Shown here: positions 8,481 through 17,392 of the stretch, one piece after another
Numbering within the stretch: the first letter of the stretch is position 1
Layout of the letters: the number at the start of each line of letters is the position of its first letter
Source: Finegoldia magna_J
GTDB lineage: Bacteria > Bacillota > Clostridia > Tissierellales > Peptoniphilaceae
Direction of reading: 5' to 3'
Assembly: GCF_002243175.1 (NCBI RefSeq)
Contig: NZ_NDYF01000010.1
Coordinates: forward strand, 224,639-288,638
DNA: 64,000 nucleotides
Notes under the pieces: model-generated
The model's input: only the letters and a program-made list of their open reading frames with translations
What the model was told of the DNA's origin: nothing
Databases searched by the model: none
Translations under genes and position numbers: made by a program

Positions 8481-10307
8481 TTATTTAGTATATTTTTTTG
8501 ATTTGTATCTTAATTGAGTATCCAAAATTTTCTTTCTCAATCTCAAATGATGAGGAGTAATTTCAATTAATTCGTCTTCTTCAACAAATTCCATCATTTC
8601 TTCCAAACTCATGATTTTTGGAGGAGATAGTTTTAATGCTTCATCTGCTGCAGAAGATCTAATATTTGTTTGAGCTTTTTTCTTACAAATATTTACTTCA
8701 ATATCTAATCCTTTAGCATTAGATCCGACAACCATTCCTTCATAAACTTCATCTTGAGGTTGTACGAATAAAATTCCCCTGTCTTGTGCTGCATTTAATC
8801 CATAAGCTGTAGCAACTCCTGTATCAAATGAAATCAATGAACCTAATTGACGTTTTGGAATTTCGCCTTTATATGGCTCATATCCTTTAAGTTCTGTGTT
8901 TATAACTCCATTACCCTTTGTATCGCTTAAAAACTCTTGACGATATCCAATAAGGCCTCTAGAAGGTATTTCAAAAGTAAGTCTTGTGTACCCGCTAGAA
9001 GTGTTTGAAATATCTTGCAACTCACCTTTTCTTGTTCCCAATTTTTCAATTACAGTACCGACAAATCCTTCTTCGACATCAATTGTAACTATTTCAATTG
9101 GTTCAAGAACTTTTCCATTTTCATCTTTTTTGAACAAAACTTCTGGTTTTGAAACTTGGAATTCAAATCCTTCACGTCTCATATTTTCAATCAAAACAGA
9201 TAAGTGAAGTTCTCCTCTACCACTAACTCTAAAAGTATCTGTAGAATCAGTATCTTCAACTTTTAAACTTACATCTGTTTCTAGTTCTTTGTACAATCTA
9301 GCACGAACTTGTCTACTTGTTACAAATTTTCCGTCTCTTCCAGCGAATGGAGAATTGTTAACTGAGAAATTCATTGCCAATGTAGGACTTGAAATACTTA
9401 CAAATTCAATAGGCTCACAGTCTTCTTCATTTGCTAATGTATCTCCGATTTCTATTCCTTCTACACCAGTCAATGCTACGATAGAACCGAATTTAGATTC
9501 ATTAACTTCAACCCTATTTAATCCATCGAATTCGTAAATCTTAGTTACTTTAATCTTCTTTTTCTTGTCTGGATTATTGTAATTTACTATATAACAACTA
9601 TCATTGACTTTTACTTTACCTTGTTCAATCTTACCAATACCAATTCTACCAACGTAATCGTTAAAGTCAGTTGTAGAAATCAAAAGCTTGAACGGTGCAT
9701 CTTCTTCCCCTTCTGGAGCTGGAATATAATCTATAATTTTGTCCAATAAGGCAGTCATATCTTCTGGTCTTTCTTCCAAATCGTCAGTTGCAAATCCTTC
9801 CCTTGCAGAAGCAAATACAAATGGAGAATCCAAATAAGATTCATCCGCATCTAATTGTATAAATAAATCCAAAATTTCATCTACTACTTCATCTACCCTA
9901 GCTTCTTTTCTGTCAATCTTATTGATACAAATAATTGTAGGTAAATTTAATTCAAAAGCTTTTTTCAATACAAATTTTGTTTGTGGCATAGGGCCTTCAA
10001 ACGCATCTACTACCAACACAACTCCACTTGTCATTTTCAATACACGTTCTACTTCTCCTCCAAAGTCAGCGTGACCTGGAGTATCTATAATATTAATTTT
10101 ATGATTTTTGTAGTCAATTGCAGTGTTTTTAGAAAGTATAGTAATTCCTCTTTCACGTTCTATATCATTACTATCCATTACACGTTCTTGTACATCTTGG
10201 TTTTCTCTAAAAATACCACTTGTTTTCAATAACCCATCTACCAAAGTTGTCTTACCATGGTCAACATGGGCAATAATTGCTACGTTTCTTACATCTTCTC
10301 TTTTCAA
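8481..10307 (-). CDS. typA: GTP-binding protein TypA/BipA
   Basis: 608 residues from a TTG start at 10307, the usual length. Ribosome-associated translational GTPase of the EF-G family. G motifs: AHVDHGKTT (G1), ERGITI, DTPGH (G3) and NKID (G4), then domains II, III and V and the BipA-specific C-terminal domain. The TTG is preferred because AGAGGG lies 10 bases upstream and a TGATATAAT promoter element sits at 10339-10347; the upstream in-frame ATG in MKCHKLEG would be at or before the transcription start. Confidence 0.95.
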   Translation of the reverse strand: MKREDVRNVAIIAHVDHGKTTLVDGLLKTSGIFRENQDVQERVMDSNDIERERGITILSKNTAIDYKNHKINIIDTPGHADFGGEVERVLKMTSGVVLVVDAFEGPMPQTKFVLKKAFELNLPTIICINKIDRKEARVDEVVDEILDLFIQLDADESYLDSPFVFASAREGFATDDLEERPEDMTALLDKIIDYIPAPEGEEDAPFKLLISTTDFNDYVGRIGIGKIEQGKVKVNDSCYIVNYNNPDKKKKIKVTKIYEFDGLNRVEVNESKFGSIVALTGVEGIEIGDTLANEEDCEPIEFVSISSPTLAMNFSVNNSPFAGRDGKFVTSRQVRARLYKELETDVSLKVEDTDSTDTFRVSGRGELHLSVLIENMRREGFEFQVSKPEVLFKKDENGKVLEPIEIVTIDVEEGFVGTVIEKLGTRKGELQDISNTSSGYTRLTFEIPSRGLIGYRQEFLSDTKGNGVINTELKGYEPYKGEIPKRQLGSLISFDTGVATAYGLNAAQDRGILFVQPQDEVYEGMVVGSNAKGLDIEVNICKKKAQTNIRSSAADEALKLSPPKIMSLEEMMEFVEEDELIEITPHHLRLRKKILDTQLRYKSKKYTK

Positions 10308-10338
10308 AATTCCACTTCCCTCTAATTTGTGACACTTC

Positions 10339-10347
10339 ATTATATCA
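10339..10347 (-). promoter_or_regulatory. Extended -10 promoter for typA
   Basis: TGATATAAT (TG-N-TATAAT) on the minus strand with no strong -35 17 bases upstream (CTTTTA). The predicted transcript starts about 25 bases before the TTG start of typA. The same extended element recurs before engB, fur, folC and the thioredoxin gene. Confidence 0.65.
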
Positions 10348-10430
10348 TAAATTGAAAAAAATAAAAGAAAAATTTGTGTAAAATCACATTTAATAATTTT
10401 TTGCAATAAAACAAGCTATTAGATCACTAA

Positions 10431-10823
10431 TTAATTAGGTCTCACTAATAGCTTTGCTTCAACACAATTCTCTTTAATTTTTAATTCGTCAGCCAATTTA
10501 CTTACTATAAATAATCCTCTACCTCTGACATAAATATCATTATTAAAATAACTGTTCGAACAATAATCAATCCCTGTACCTTCGTCCTGTACACATATTT
10601 TTATCGAATCATCATTCAATTTTATTTTGAAAGTTATTTTCTTATTTATATCAAACTGGTTACCATGTTCTAGTCCATTAAAGATCAATTCATTAGTTAT
10701 TAATCGTATATCATAAAGTAGTTCTTCATCTGGTACAACTTTTCTTAATAGTCTGAGCATAGTATGAATATTTTTAGTAGCAATTGTCCTATCGCTGACA
10801 AATTGCCTCTTAAACATATACAT
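10431..10823 (-). CDS. RsbW/SpoIIAB-like anti-sigma histidine kinase-type ATPase
   Basis: About 130 residues. A lone HATPase_c domain with the N box NELIFNGLEHGN, the G1 box DEGTGID and the G2 region RGRGLFIVSKLADE, and no histidine phosphotransfer domain. That is the layout of RsbW/SpoIIAB serine kinases that hold sigma factors inactive and are released by STAS anti-anti-sigma proteins. No STAS protein or sigma factor gene is adjacent. The ATG at 10823 follows GGGTGAT; another ATG two codons later is also possible. GTTAAA-N14-GGGTAT lies just upstream, a sigma-B-like promoter, which would fit autoregulation of such a switch. Confidence 0.8.
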   Translation of the reverse strand: MYMFKRQFVSDRTIATKNIHTMLRLLRKVVPDEELLYDIRLITNELIFNGLEHGNQFDINKKITFKIKLNDDSIKICVQDEGTGIDYCSNSYFNNDIYVRGRGLFIVSKLADELKIKENCVEAKLLVRPN

Positions 10824-10842
10824 ATTATCACCCAATATTTAT

Positions 10843-10868
10843 ATACCCATATGTTCAATAAATTTAAC
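10843..10868 (-). promoter_or_regulatory. Sigma-B-like promoter before the anti-sigma gene
   Basis: On the minus strand GTTAAA, 14 bases, GGGTAT (in TGGGTATATAA). This is close to the sigma-B consensus GTTTAA-N12-15-GGGTAT. The predicted start lies about 12 bases before the ATG at 10823, with the GGGTGAT ribosome-binding site in between. Confidence 0.55.
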
Positions 10869-10912
10869 AACTTATCATTAAATATTTAATTTATCAATAA
10901 AATCAGAAAAAT

Positions 10913-10937
10913 GATTAGAAATTTTTACAGTGGGTAT
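10913..10937 (+). promoter_or_regulatory. Sigma-B-like promoter before the rubredoxin gene
   Basis: GATTAG, 13 bases, GGGTAT (in TGGGTATATA) on the plus strand. The predicted transcript starts near 10944, leaving a leader of about 45 bases that begins next to the TACCTG/CAGGTA palindrome. The -35 match is only partial. Confidence 0.4.
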
Positions 10938-10947
10938 ATATAGTTTG

Positions 10948-10963
10948 TACCTGATAACAGGTA
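10948..10963. promoter_or_regulatory. Palindrome TACCTG-ATAA-CAGGTA in the rubredoxin leader
   Basis: A perfect six-base-arm inverted repeat with a four-base spacer lies just after the predicted -10 box and 26 bases before the rubredoxin start. It looks like an operator; it is not a Fur, PerR, Rex or CopY box that I recognise, so the regulator is unknown. Confidence 0.4.
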
Positions 10964-10988
10964 ATTATCTTAAAGGGGGAAATTAAAC

Positions 10989-11150
10989 ATGAAAAAATAT
11001 GTATGTGACGTATGTGGATATATTTATGATCCAGCTGAAGGAGATCCAGACGCAGGTGTTCAACCACAAACAGCTTTCGAAGATTTAGCTGAAGATTGGG
11101 TTTGCCCAATTTGTGGCGCTGGAAAAGACGACTTCTCTGTTGTTGAATAA
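10989..11150 (+). CDS. Rubredoxin
   Basis: 53 residues, standard length. Small cytoplasmic one-iron electron carrier. The two knuckles are CDVCG (Cys6, Cys9) and CPICG (Cys39, Cys42), with the conserved Tyr, Asp-Pro and Trp (YIYDPAEGDPD, DWVCP). A strong ribosome-binding site AAGGGGG lies seven bases before the ATG. It stands alone on the plus strand, facing engB, and diverges from the anti-sigma gene. In anaerobes rubredoxin commonly donates electrons to oxygen/peroxide reductases; no partner gene is next to it. Confidence 0.97.
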   Translation: MKKYVCDVCGYIYDPAEGDPDAGVQPQTAFEDLAEDWVCPICGAGKDDFSVVE

Positions 11151-11224
11151 TCCAACAAAACTATATGATTGGCAATAATAATTCATACATGACATAAAAT
11201 TATTGTCACACACAAAATATTAAA

Positions 11225-11250
11225 AAACAAAACCCCAATTACTTGGGGTT
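11225..11250 (-). terminator. Intrinsic terminator of engB
   Basis: A perfect eight-base stem, AACCCCAA / TTGGGGTT, with a four-base loop, followed on the minus strand by TTTTGTTTTTT. It ends engB just after its stop and may also stop the converging rubredoxin transcript, whose own downstream side is less T-rich. Confidence 0.9.
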
Positions 11251-11259
11251 TACTTACTT

Positions 11260-11865
11260 TTATTCTTCAATTCCACTACCATATTTTAGAATCATTTCAA
11301 GCTGTTCCATAACAGCTTTTTTATTCGTCTTGGAAGTTGAACTGTATTCGTAGATGAGGTTATCATCATCTATGTTGAGTTCTTTTTTTATTATATTCAA
11401 ATTCTTCTTAATCATGGTTTTGCCGATTTTGTCTAATTTTGTAGCTATTACAAAACCACAAAATCCACTTTGGATAATCCAGTTGTACATTTCCTTGTCT
11501 TGAACGGTTGGTTTGTGTCTAATATCCACAATCAAAAACACTTCGTACAAATTTCTTCTATTATTTAAATAAGTTTCTATAACTTGAGCCCACTTTTTCT
11601 TTTCGGATTTTGATGTTTGGGCATACCCATATCCGGGCAAATCCACTAATCTAAACTCATTATTTGCATTGTAAAAATTTACCGTACGCGTTTTCCCTGG
11701 TTTAGAAGAAGTCCTAGCTAGATTTTTTCTATCCAAAATAGAATTAATAAAAGATGATTTGCCAACGTTACTTCTTCCACAAAAAGCAATTTCTGGCAAA
11801 GATTCATCTGGATATTGTTCTTTTAAAAACGCGATTTTCTCTAAATCAGAATTAATTATTCTCAT
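11260..11865 (-). CDS. engB: Ribosome biogenesis GTPase YsxC/EngB
   Basis: 201 residues. Essential GTPase of 50S ribosome assembly. G motifs: GRSNVGKSS (G1), DLPGYGYA (G3) and TKLDKIGK (G4). The ATG at 11865 is used because GGAGGTG lies eight bases upstream; the upstream in-frame ATG overlaps that site. A TGATATAAT promoter element lies at 11892-11900. It appears monocistronic, closed by a strong terminator. Confidence 0.95.
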   Translation of the reverse strand: MRIINSDLEKIAFLKEQYPDESLPEIAFCGRSNVGKSSFINSILDRKNLARTSSKPGKTRTVNFYNANNEFRLVDLPGYGYAQTSKSEKKKWAQVIETYLNNRRNLYEVFLIVDIRHKPTVQDKEMYNWIIQSGFCGFVIATKLDKIGKTMIKKNLNIIKKELNIDDDNLIYEYSSTSKTNKKAVMEQLEMILKYGSGIEE

Positions 11866-11891
11866 GTTCACCTCCATATAGTGTATAATTG

Positions 11892-11900
11892 ATTATATCA
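11892..11900 (-). promoter_or_regulatory. Extended -10 promoter for engB
   Basis: TGATATAAT on the minus strand, 27 bases before the engB start; the -35 region at 17 bases (TATGAA) is poor, as at other extended -10 promoters here. Confidence 0.6.
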
Positions 11901-11951
11901 AAACTTTAAAAATTTTCATAAATCCTTATATAACGGTATTAATTTATTATT

Positions 11952-13880
11952 TTATAATGCTTTGAGATTAAAAGTAAATATTGCTCCTTTGGGCTTATTG
12001 TCTTCAACTTTTATTGACCCGCCATGTGCTTCTACTATGATCTTACATAGATATAACCCTAAACCTATACTTCTTTTATTGTCAGATATTTTATCATTGG
12101 ATGTATAAAATTTTCGAAATATTTTTTCCTTATCATTATCTCTTATACCATTTCCATCATCACAAATTTGTATTATTGTATTTTCGTCCTTTTTAAAAGC
12201 TTTAATCAGAATATTTGATCCTTCATCTGTATATTTTATAGCATTATCTACCAAGTTTATGATTACTTGAATAATTAGCCTTACGTCCATGTTTGCCATC
12301 AAATATTCATCTTCAATATCAACATTTATATTGTGTTTTCTTTTATCTCTATTTATATGCTTTAAAGCTTCATCAATTACTTCTTCAACAATTTGTGGTT
12401 CAATTTTTAGCTTCATCCTTCCTTCTTCTACTCTAGTAATAGATAGTATGTTTTCTATCAGATTTAACAGCCATTGAGAATCATCATAAATATCTTGAAA
12501 TAGTTCTAATTTCATTGATTCAGTCAAGCTTTTATAATTATTTAGCAATATATCCGAATCCCCACAAATAGTGGTTAAAGGTGTTCTCAAATCATGTGAT
12601 ATAGATCGTAATAGATTGGTCTTAAATTGCTCATCTTTTATTTTCAAGTTTGCTCTATTCTTATCCTCAATCACTTTTTCCTTCTCAAGCGCTAGTGACA
12701 TATCTCCTAGAATAGCTAATAAGATTTTGTTTTCAACCGAATCTAACCTGTCCTTATATAAATATATACCAATTATTCCATAAACATTTGTATTATTTCT
12801 TATAGTATAATACAGATATTTAGCCTCTGGTAAATATCTGGTAGTAGCCCCAGCATTACTATTGTGTAAATAAGCCCATTCTACTATTTCCTTTTCTTCT
12901 TCCGGATCCGAAATTTCATTATCCTTTACAGAATTATAACAAAATTTTAATGGCTTTTGAATTTCATTATCTAATATATCATAATATTTAATATTTCTTT
13001 TTAATAGATTCGATAACTGATTACATCCTGTTTCAATTATTTCAGATTTCGTTATTTTAGATTGTAACATCTGATTTGTCTCTAATAATAACTTAGTAAT
13101 GTATATCATATTAGATGAATTTTCTGCACTTTTTTTTATACGACTAGCTAATTTACTCGTCAAAAATGAGACTATCAATAAAACTAAAAATGTTATTATA
13201 TAATTTTTATTATAAAAAGAAAAACTCAAAGTTGGCTCAGTAAAACAAAAATTAAAAGCTAAAACACAAATTATCGATGCCGTCATACTTAAAATTTCAT
13301 TATACGTTATAAGCGCTATAAAAAACACTCCTAATATATATATCATTATAATATTTGATTCACCAAATTTATAAAAATAAAATACATAACCAGCTAATGT
13401 GCATAAAATCAATATAAATAAACTAATAAATACATCTCGAATGATGTTTTTATTAGTTTCAAATCGTTTAATTGAAAAATCCTCGTAAAAAGGAACGATA
13501 TGAATGTCTATATCCTCAATCTTTTCAATCACTTCATCACAGATGCTTTTATTTAATATAAAAAAATTCCTCTGGTTGTTGTTTCTCCCCAGAACAATTT
13601 TTTTTACTCTGTATAACTTTGCAAAATTAACTATTTGAGCCGCAATATCATCATCATAAATTATTTCAATCATGGCTCCGATACTTTCAGCTAAATCTAA
13701 GTTTTGTTGTAAAAATCCTTTTTCTTGTTTTTTTTGGTAATCATTTCTATCGCAAACATATAATGCAATAAGCCTTGCGTTTTCTTTACTAGCTATTTCG
13801 TTGGCTTTCTTTATTACCAAGCTATTTGACTTTGCATCAGATATACAAACTAATATTGAATCTTTAGCTTTTTCAATCAT
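11952..13880 (-). CDS. kdpD: KdpD-type sensor histidine kinase lacking the N-terminal KdpD domain
   Basis: 642 residues against about 900 for complete KdpD. Order: universal-stress-protein-like domain (1-130), four membrane segments of DUF4118 type (about 150-245, with FCFTEPTLSF), a GAF-like domain (about 265-390, with AYLHNSNAGATTRYLPEAK), HisKA with SHDLRTPLTT (His429), and HATPase with DNAIKYT, DDGNGI and GLGLYL. The Walker-type KdpD sensor domain is missing; it is found on the divergent protein at 19844-21733. The usp domain reads SDA where the c-di-AMP motif needs SxS. It is one base downstream of kdpE, clearly coupled to it. Predicted to phosphorylate KdpE under potassium limitation. 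Confidence 0.88.
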   Translation of the reverse strand: MIEKAKDSILVCISDAKSNSLVIKKANEIASKENARLIALYVCDRNDYQKKQEKGFLQQNLDLAESIGAMIEIIYDDDIAAQIVNFAKLYRVKKIVLGRNNNQRNFFILNKSICDEVIEKIEDIDIHIVPFYEDFSIKRFETNKNIIRDVFISLFILILCTLAGYVFYFYKFGESNIIMIYILGVFFIALITYNEILSMTASIICVLAFNFCFTEPTLSFSFYNKNYIITFLVLLIVSFLTSKLASRIKKSAENSSNMIYITKLLLETNQMLQSKITKSEIIETGCNQLSNLLKRNIKYYDILDNEIQKPLKFCYNSVKDNEISDPEEEKEIVEWAYLHNSNAGATTRYLPEAKYLYYTIRNNTNVYGIIGIYLYKDRLDSVENKILLAILGDMSLALEKEKVIEDKNRANLKIKDEQFKTNLLRSISHDLRTPLTTICGDSDILLNNYKSLTESMKLELFQDIYDDSQWLLNLIENILSITRVEEGRMKLKIEPQIVEEVIDEALKHINRDKRKHNINVDIEDEYLMANMDVRLIIQVIINLVDNAIKYTDEGSNILIKAFKKDENTIIQICDDGNGIRDNDKEKIFRKFYTSNDKISDNKRSIGLGLYLCKIIVEAHGGSIKVEDNKPKGAIFTFNLKAL

Positions 13881-13881
13881 A

Positions 13882-14601
13882 TTATTTCTCCGAATCTGAC
13901 TTATTAACCCTTATCATTTTATATCCTACGCCTATATGAGTTTGAATATACTTCTCACAAGATACTTTTTCTATTTTTTTCCTAAGAGAAGTCATATAAA
14001 CTCTTAATGAAGATAAATCAGAATCTAAATAATTCACCCAAATAGTTTTTAAAATATATTGATGAGTAAGAACTTTACCTATATTTTTGGATAGTAAACA
14101 TAATAAACTGTATTCAATTGGCATTAAATGGATTTCTTCTCCTTTAACAAACACACTTCTTGAAGGATAATCAATTTTTATATCACCATTCTCAAATGTT
14201 ACATTATTATCTATTCTTTTATTTTCAGAATAATTTAAACGCCTTATCGTAGAGCGAACTCTAGCCAATAATTCCTCAACATTAAATGGTTTAGTTAAAA
14301 AATCATCAGCTCCTGCATCTAATGCTTCTATTTTATCTTCGTCGTTACTCCTCGCACTTATTACAATAATCGGAGTAGTTGAAAACTCTCTGAATTTTTT
14401 AATAAGATCAATTCCGTCAATATCAGGTAACCCTAAATCTACAAAAACTATATCGTATTTGTTCGTAGTAAATAACAATAGTGCTTCACTACCATTTACA
14501 GCTAAATCATAATTAAATCTATTTATTTTTAAAGTATTAGAAATTAGATTTCTAACTGCTCTGTCATCTTCTATTATTAATATTCTTGTGTTGTCATTCA
14601 T
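13882..14601 (-). CDS. kdpE: KdpE response regulator, OmpR family
   Basis: 239 residues. Receiver domain with IIEDD and the phosphoacceptor Asp in VFVDLGLP, the conserved Lys in LTKPF, and a C-terminal winged helix (LSSLRVYMTSLRKKIE). Paired with the histidine kinase directly downstream; expected to activate the kdp genes. It has its own possible promoter after the kdpC terminator and a GGGG ribosome-binding site. Confidence 0.93.
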   Translation of the reverse strand: MNDNTRILIIEDDRAVRNLISNTLKINRFNYDLAVNGSEALLLFTTNKYDIVFVDLGLPDIDGIDLIKKFREFSTTPIIVISARSNDEDKIEALDAGADDFLTKPFNVEELLARVRSTIRRLNYSENKRIDNNVTFENGDIKIDYPSRSVFVKGEEIHLMPIEYSLLCLLSKNIGKVLTHQYILKTIWVNYLDSDLSSLRVYMTSLRKKIEKVSCEKYIQTHIGVGYKMIRVNKSDSEK

Positions 14602-14616
14602 TTTTCACCCCTCTAT

Positions 14617-14622
14617 ATTATA
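14617..14622 (-). promoter_or_regulatory. Possible -10 of the kdpE promoter
   Basis: TATAAT (in TTGTATAATATAG) 15 bases before the kdpE start, following the kdpC terminator. No convincing -35. It would give a very short leader that still contains the GGGG ribosome-binding site. Confidence 0.35.
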
Positions 14623-14642
14623 CAATATCTATTTAAAATAGA

Positions 14643-14693
14643 ATTAAAAAAACTAGGTCTCTGACAAAATTTTCTATATGTGGGACCTAGTTT
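14643..14693 (-). terminator. Terminator between kdpC and kdpE
   Basis: On the minus strand AAACTAGGTC pairs with GACCTAGTTT (10 bases) across a 24-base loop and is followed by TTTTTTAATT. It separates the kdpABC transport genes from kdpE-kdpD, so the regulators are probably transcribed partly on their own. Confidence 0.8.
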
Positions 14694-14711
14694 TATATCA
14701 TATACCTATAA

Positions 14712-15314
14712 TTATTTTTTCAACTCTTTAATCAAGTCAATATTTAGTTCAAGTACATTCACAGTGTTTTCTCCAAAAATACCAAATAGTTTATAGTTAG
14801 TATTATTTTTAATTAATTCTTCAATAACTTTTTTAGATAATCCAGTGTTTTTTTCTATTCTGTCAACTTGAATATTTGCAGCTTTTATAGATATATGTGG
14901 ATCTAGACCAGATGCTGATTGTGTTATTATATCTTCTGGAATATCAGATTTTTTTATTGATGGATTTTCAATTAATAATTTATTAATATCTTGGCTAATT
15001 CTTTGCTTTAATTCTGGGTTACTTACAGCTAAATTTTCACTACCAGAAGATATTGCTTCATGTTTATTTCCTGTAAATACATTATAATTAACTGCAGATG
15101 GTCTGCAATGAAATAACCTAGGATCTGTAAATTCTTGACCTATTAACTTTGAGCCTACAACTTTATTATTGTAACTTACTAAACTTCCATTAGCTTGTTT
15201 GGAAAAAATGAGTTGACTTATTCCTGTAAGAAAGAAAGGATAAATAACTCCACACAAAACAAACATAAATAACGATACAATAAAAGCTTTTTTAATTTTT
15301 TTCAAAAACTTCAT
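14712..15314 (-). CDS. kdpC: Potassium-transporting ATPase KdpC subunit
   Basis: 200 residues. One N-terminal membrane segment (about 12-32), then the extracytoplasmic domain with family blocks GSKLIGQEF, RPSAVNYN, SGSENLAVSNP and SASGLDPHIS. KdpC stabilises the KdpA/KdpB complex. It lies 12 bases after kdpB in kdpFABC order. Confidence 0.95.
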   Translation of the reverse strand: MKFLKKIKKAFIVSLFMFVLCGVIYPFFLTGISQLIFSKQANGSLVSYNNKVVGSKLIGQEFTDPRLFHCRPSAVNYNVFTGNKHEAISSGSENLAVSNPELKQRISQDINKLLIENPSIKKSDIPEDIITQSASGLDPHISIKAANIQVDRIEKNTGLSKKVIEELIKNNTNYKLFGIFGENTVNVLELNIDLIKELKK

Positions 15315-15326
15315 TAATTTCTCCTT

Positions 15327-17384
15327 TTAAACCCCAAGTATAGTTAACAATGGGCTAACCAAAATATCTATTATTTTTATTCCAATGAACGGACAAATTA
15401 TTCCTCCTAAACCATATATAAGCATATTCTTACCTAACATTTTTGATGCTGACATAGGTTCATATTTTACCCCTCTCATGGCTAAAGGTATTAAACAAGG
15501 AATAATTATGGCATTAAATATCAATGCTGATATAATTGCACTTGATGGTGTACTCAATGACATAATATTTAATACTTTCATTTTTGGAATTGCTACTGTA
15601 AAAATTGCTGGTATTATTGCAAAATATTTGGCTATATCATTTGAAATAGAAAATGTCGTTAATGATCCTCTAGTTATCAGTAATTGCTTTCCTATTTCTA
15701 TAACTTCCAAAATTTTTGTTGGATTTGAATCCAAATCTACCATATTAGCAGCTTCTTTTGCAGAAGTTGTTCCACTATTCATTGCTATCCCAACATCTGC
15801 TTGAGCCAATGCTGGAGCATCATTTGTGCCATCTCCCGTCATTGCTACAATCTTACCTAGCGATTGTTCTTTTTTTATAGCTTCTATCTTATCTTCAGGT
15901 TTACATTCTGCAATATACCCCTCGACGCCAGCTTCTGCCGCTATTGTCGCAGCTGTTAATGGATTGTCTCCAGTGCACATTATAGTTTTAATACCTATTT
16001 TTCTTAATCGTTCAAATCTTTCCCTTAAACCTGGTTTTACAGTGTCTTTTAAATAGATAATGCCGTAGATTACATTATCAACACAAACAACCAATGGGGT
16101 TCCACCCAATTTAGATATGCCACTAATTTTTGTTTCTAAATCCCCTGGAATTTCTCCCCCCTTATCTCTTATTAATTTAATTATGGCATCTCCTGAACCT
16201 TTTCGAATTGAAGTTCCATTTTTTAGATCTACACCACTCATCTTACTTGACGCTGTAAATTCCACAAATGATGCATCATTGTAGTCATCAAAAATAACTT
16301 TTGATCCTAATTTTCTTGCCAATTCTACTGTTGATTTACCTTCAGGTGTATCATCTTTTAGAGATGCAATACAAGAGTAATCAATAAGATCTGACTTATG
16401 GATGCCATCTAAATTTATAAAATCACTAGCCAGCCTATTTCCAAAAGTTATAGTTCCTGTTTTATCCAAAATCATTGTGTCAACATCTCCGCATGATTCA
16501 ACAGCTTTTCCTGACATTGCTATTACATTGAATCTAGTTACACGATCCATTCCAGCAATTCCTATAGCGCTCAATAGTGCCCCTATAGTTGTAGGTATCA
16601 AGCAGACTAATAAAGCAATTAAAGTTGATACTGATACTTTAACATTAGCATAAACAGCTATTGGATATAGAGTTATTATTACAATAATAAAAATTATAGT
16701 TAGAGAAACTAGCAGAGTGTTAAGTGCTATTTCATTAGGAGTTTTTTGTCTTGATGCTCCTTCTACAAGAGATATCATCTTATCCAAGAAAGACTCTCCT
16801 GGTTCAGAAATAATTTTCACTTTTATCCAGTCAGAAACTACCAAAGTTCCACCTGTAACTGAACAGAAATCTCCCCCACTTTCCTTTGTAACAGGAGCAG
16901 ATTCACCAGTAATAGCGGATTCATCTATGCTTGCAATTCCTTCTATTATTTCGCCGTCATTAGGAATTATTTCGCCTGACTTTACTAAAACAATATCTCC
17001 TTTTTTTAACTCATTACTTGATTTTTCTATTTCTTCGCCATTTTCCAATATACATCTTGCTTTCGTATCTTTTTTTGTTTTCTTAAGGCTTTCTGCTTGA
17101 GCTTTACCTCTACCTTCTGCAACAGATTCTGCAAAATTAGCAAAAACTAATGTTATAAATAAAATAACAGACACTAAGCCATTATAAATGTTAGAATTTC
17201 TACTTCCATCATCAAATAGTCCCGGAAAGAAAGCAAGTAATAAACATATGAAAAATCCTATTTCAACGACGAACATTACCGGATTTTTTACCATATATTT
17301 TGGATTTAGTTTTAAAAAAGCTCCTTTTATGGATGATTTTAATATATCGTTTGTCACAAATTTTGTTTTTTTATTTTTACTCAT
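15327..17384 (-). CDS. kdpB: Potassium-transporting P-type ATPase KdpB subunit
   Basis: 685 residues from the ATG at 17384, which follows AGGAGG eight bases after the kdpA stop; an upstream in-frame start would lie inside kdpA. P-type ATPase that energises K+ uptake through KdpA. It has TGESAPV in the actuator domain, the phosphorylation motif DKTGT, the hinge MTGDGTNDAPALAQADVG, and the expected membrane segments. Complete, with no unusual residues seen. Confidence 0.96.
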   Translation of the reverse strand: MSKNKKTKFVTNDILKSSIKGAFLKLNPKYMVKNPVMFVVEIGFFICLLLAFFPGLFDDGSRNSNIYNGLVSVILFITLVFANFAESVAEGRGKAQAESLKKTKKDTKARCILENGEEIEKSSNELKKGDIVLVKSGEIIPNDGEIIEGIASIDESAITGESAPVTKESGGDFCSVTGGTLVVSDWIKVKIISEPGESFLDKMISLVEGASRQKTPNEIALNTLLVSLTIIFIIVIITLYPIAVYANVKVSVSTLIALLVCLIPTTIGALLSAIGIAGMDRVTRFNVIAMSGKAVESCGDVDTMILDKTGTITFGNRLASDFINLDGIHKSDLIDYSCIASLKDDTPEGKSTVELARKLGSKVIFDDYNDASFVEFTASSKMSGVDLKNGTSIRKGSGDAIIKLIRDKGGEIPGDLETKISGISKLGGTPLVVCVDNVIYGIIYLKDTVKPGLRERFERLRKIGIKTIMCTGDNPLTAATIAAEAGVEGYIAECKPEDKIEAIKKEQSLGKIVAMTGDGTNDAPALAQADVGIAMNSGTTSAKEAANMVDLDSNPTKILEVIEIGKQLLITRGSLTTFSISNDIAKYFAIIPAIFTVAIPKMKVLNIMSLSTPSSAIISALIFNAIIIPCLIPLAMRGVKYEPMSASKMLGKNMLIYGLGGIICPFIGIKIIDILVSPLLTILGV

Positions 17385-17392
17385 AACTCCTC

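Noticed and set aside
10915..11109. Minus-strand frame across the rubredoxin gene
   Set aside because: Antisense shadow of a clear rubredoxin; no start signal.
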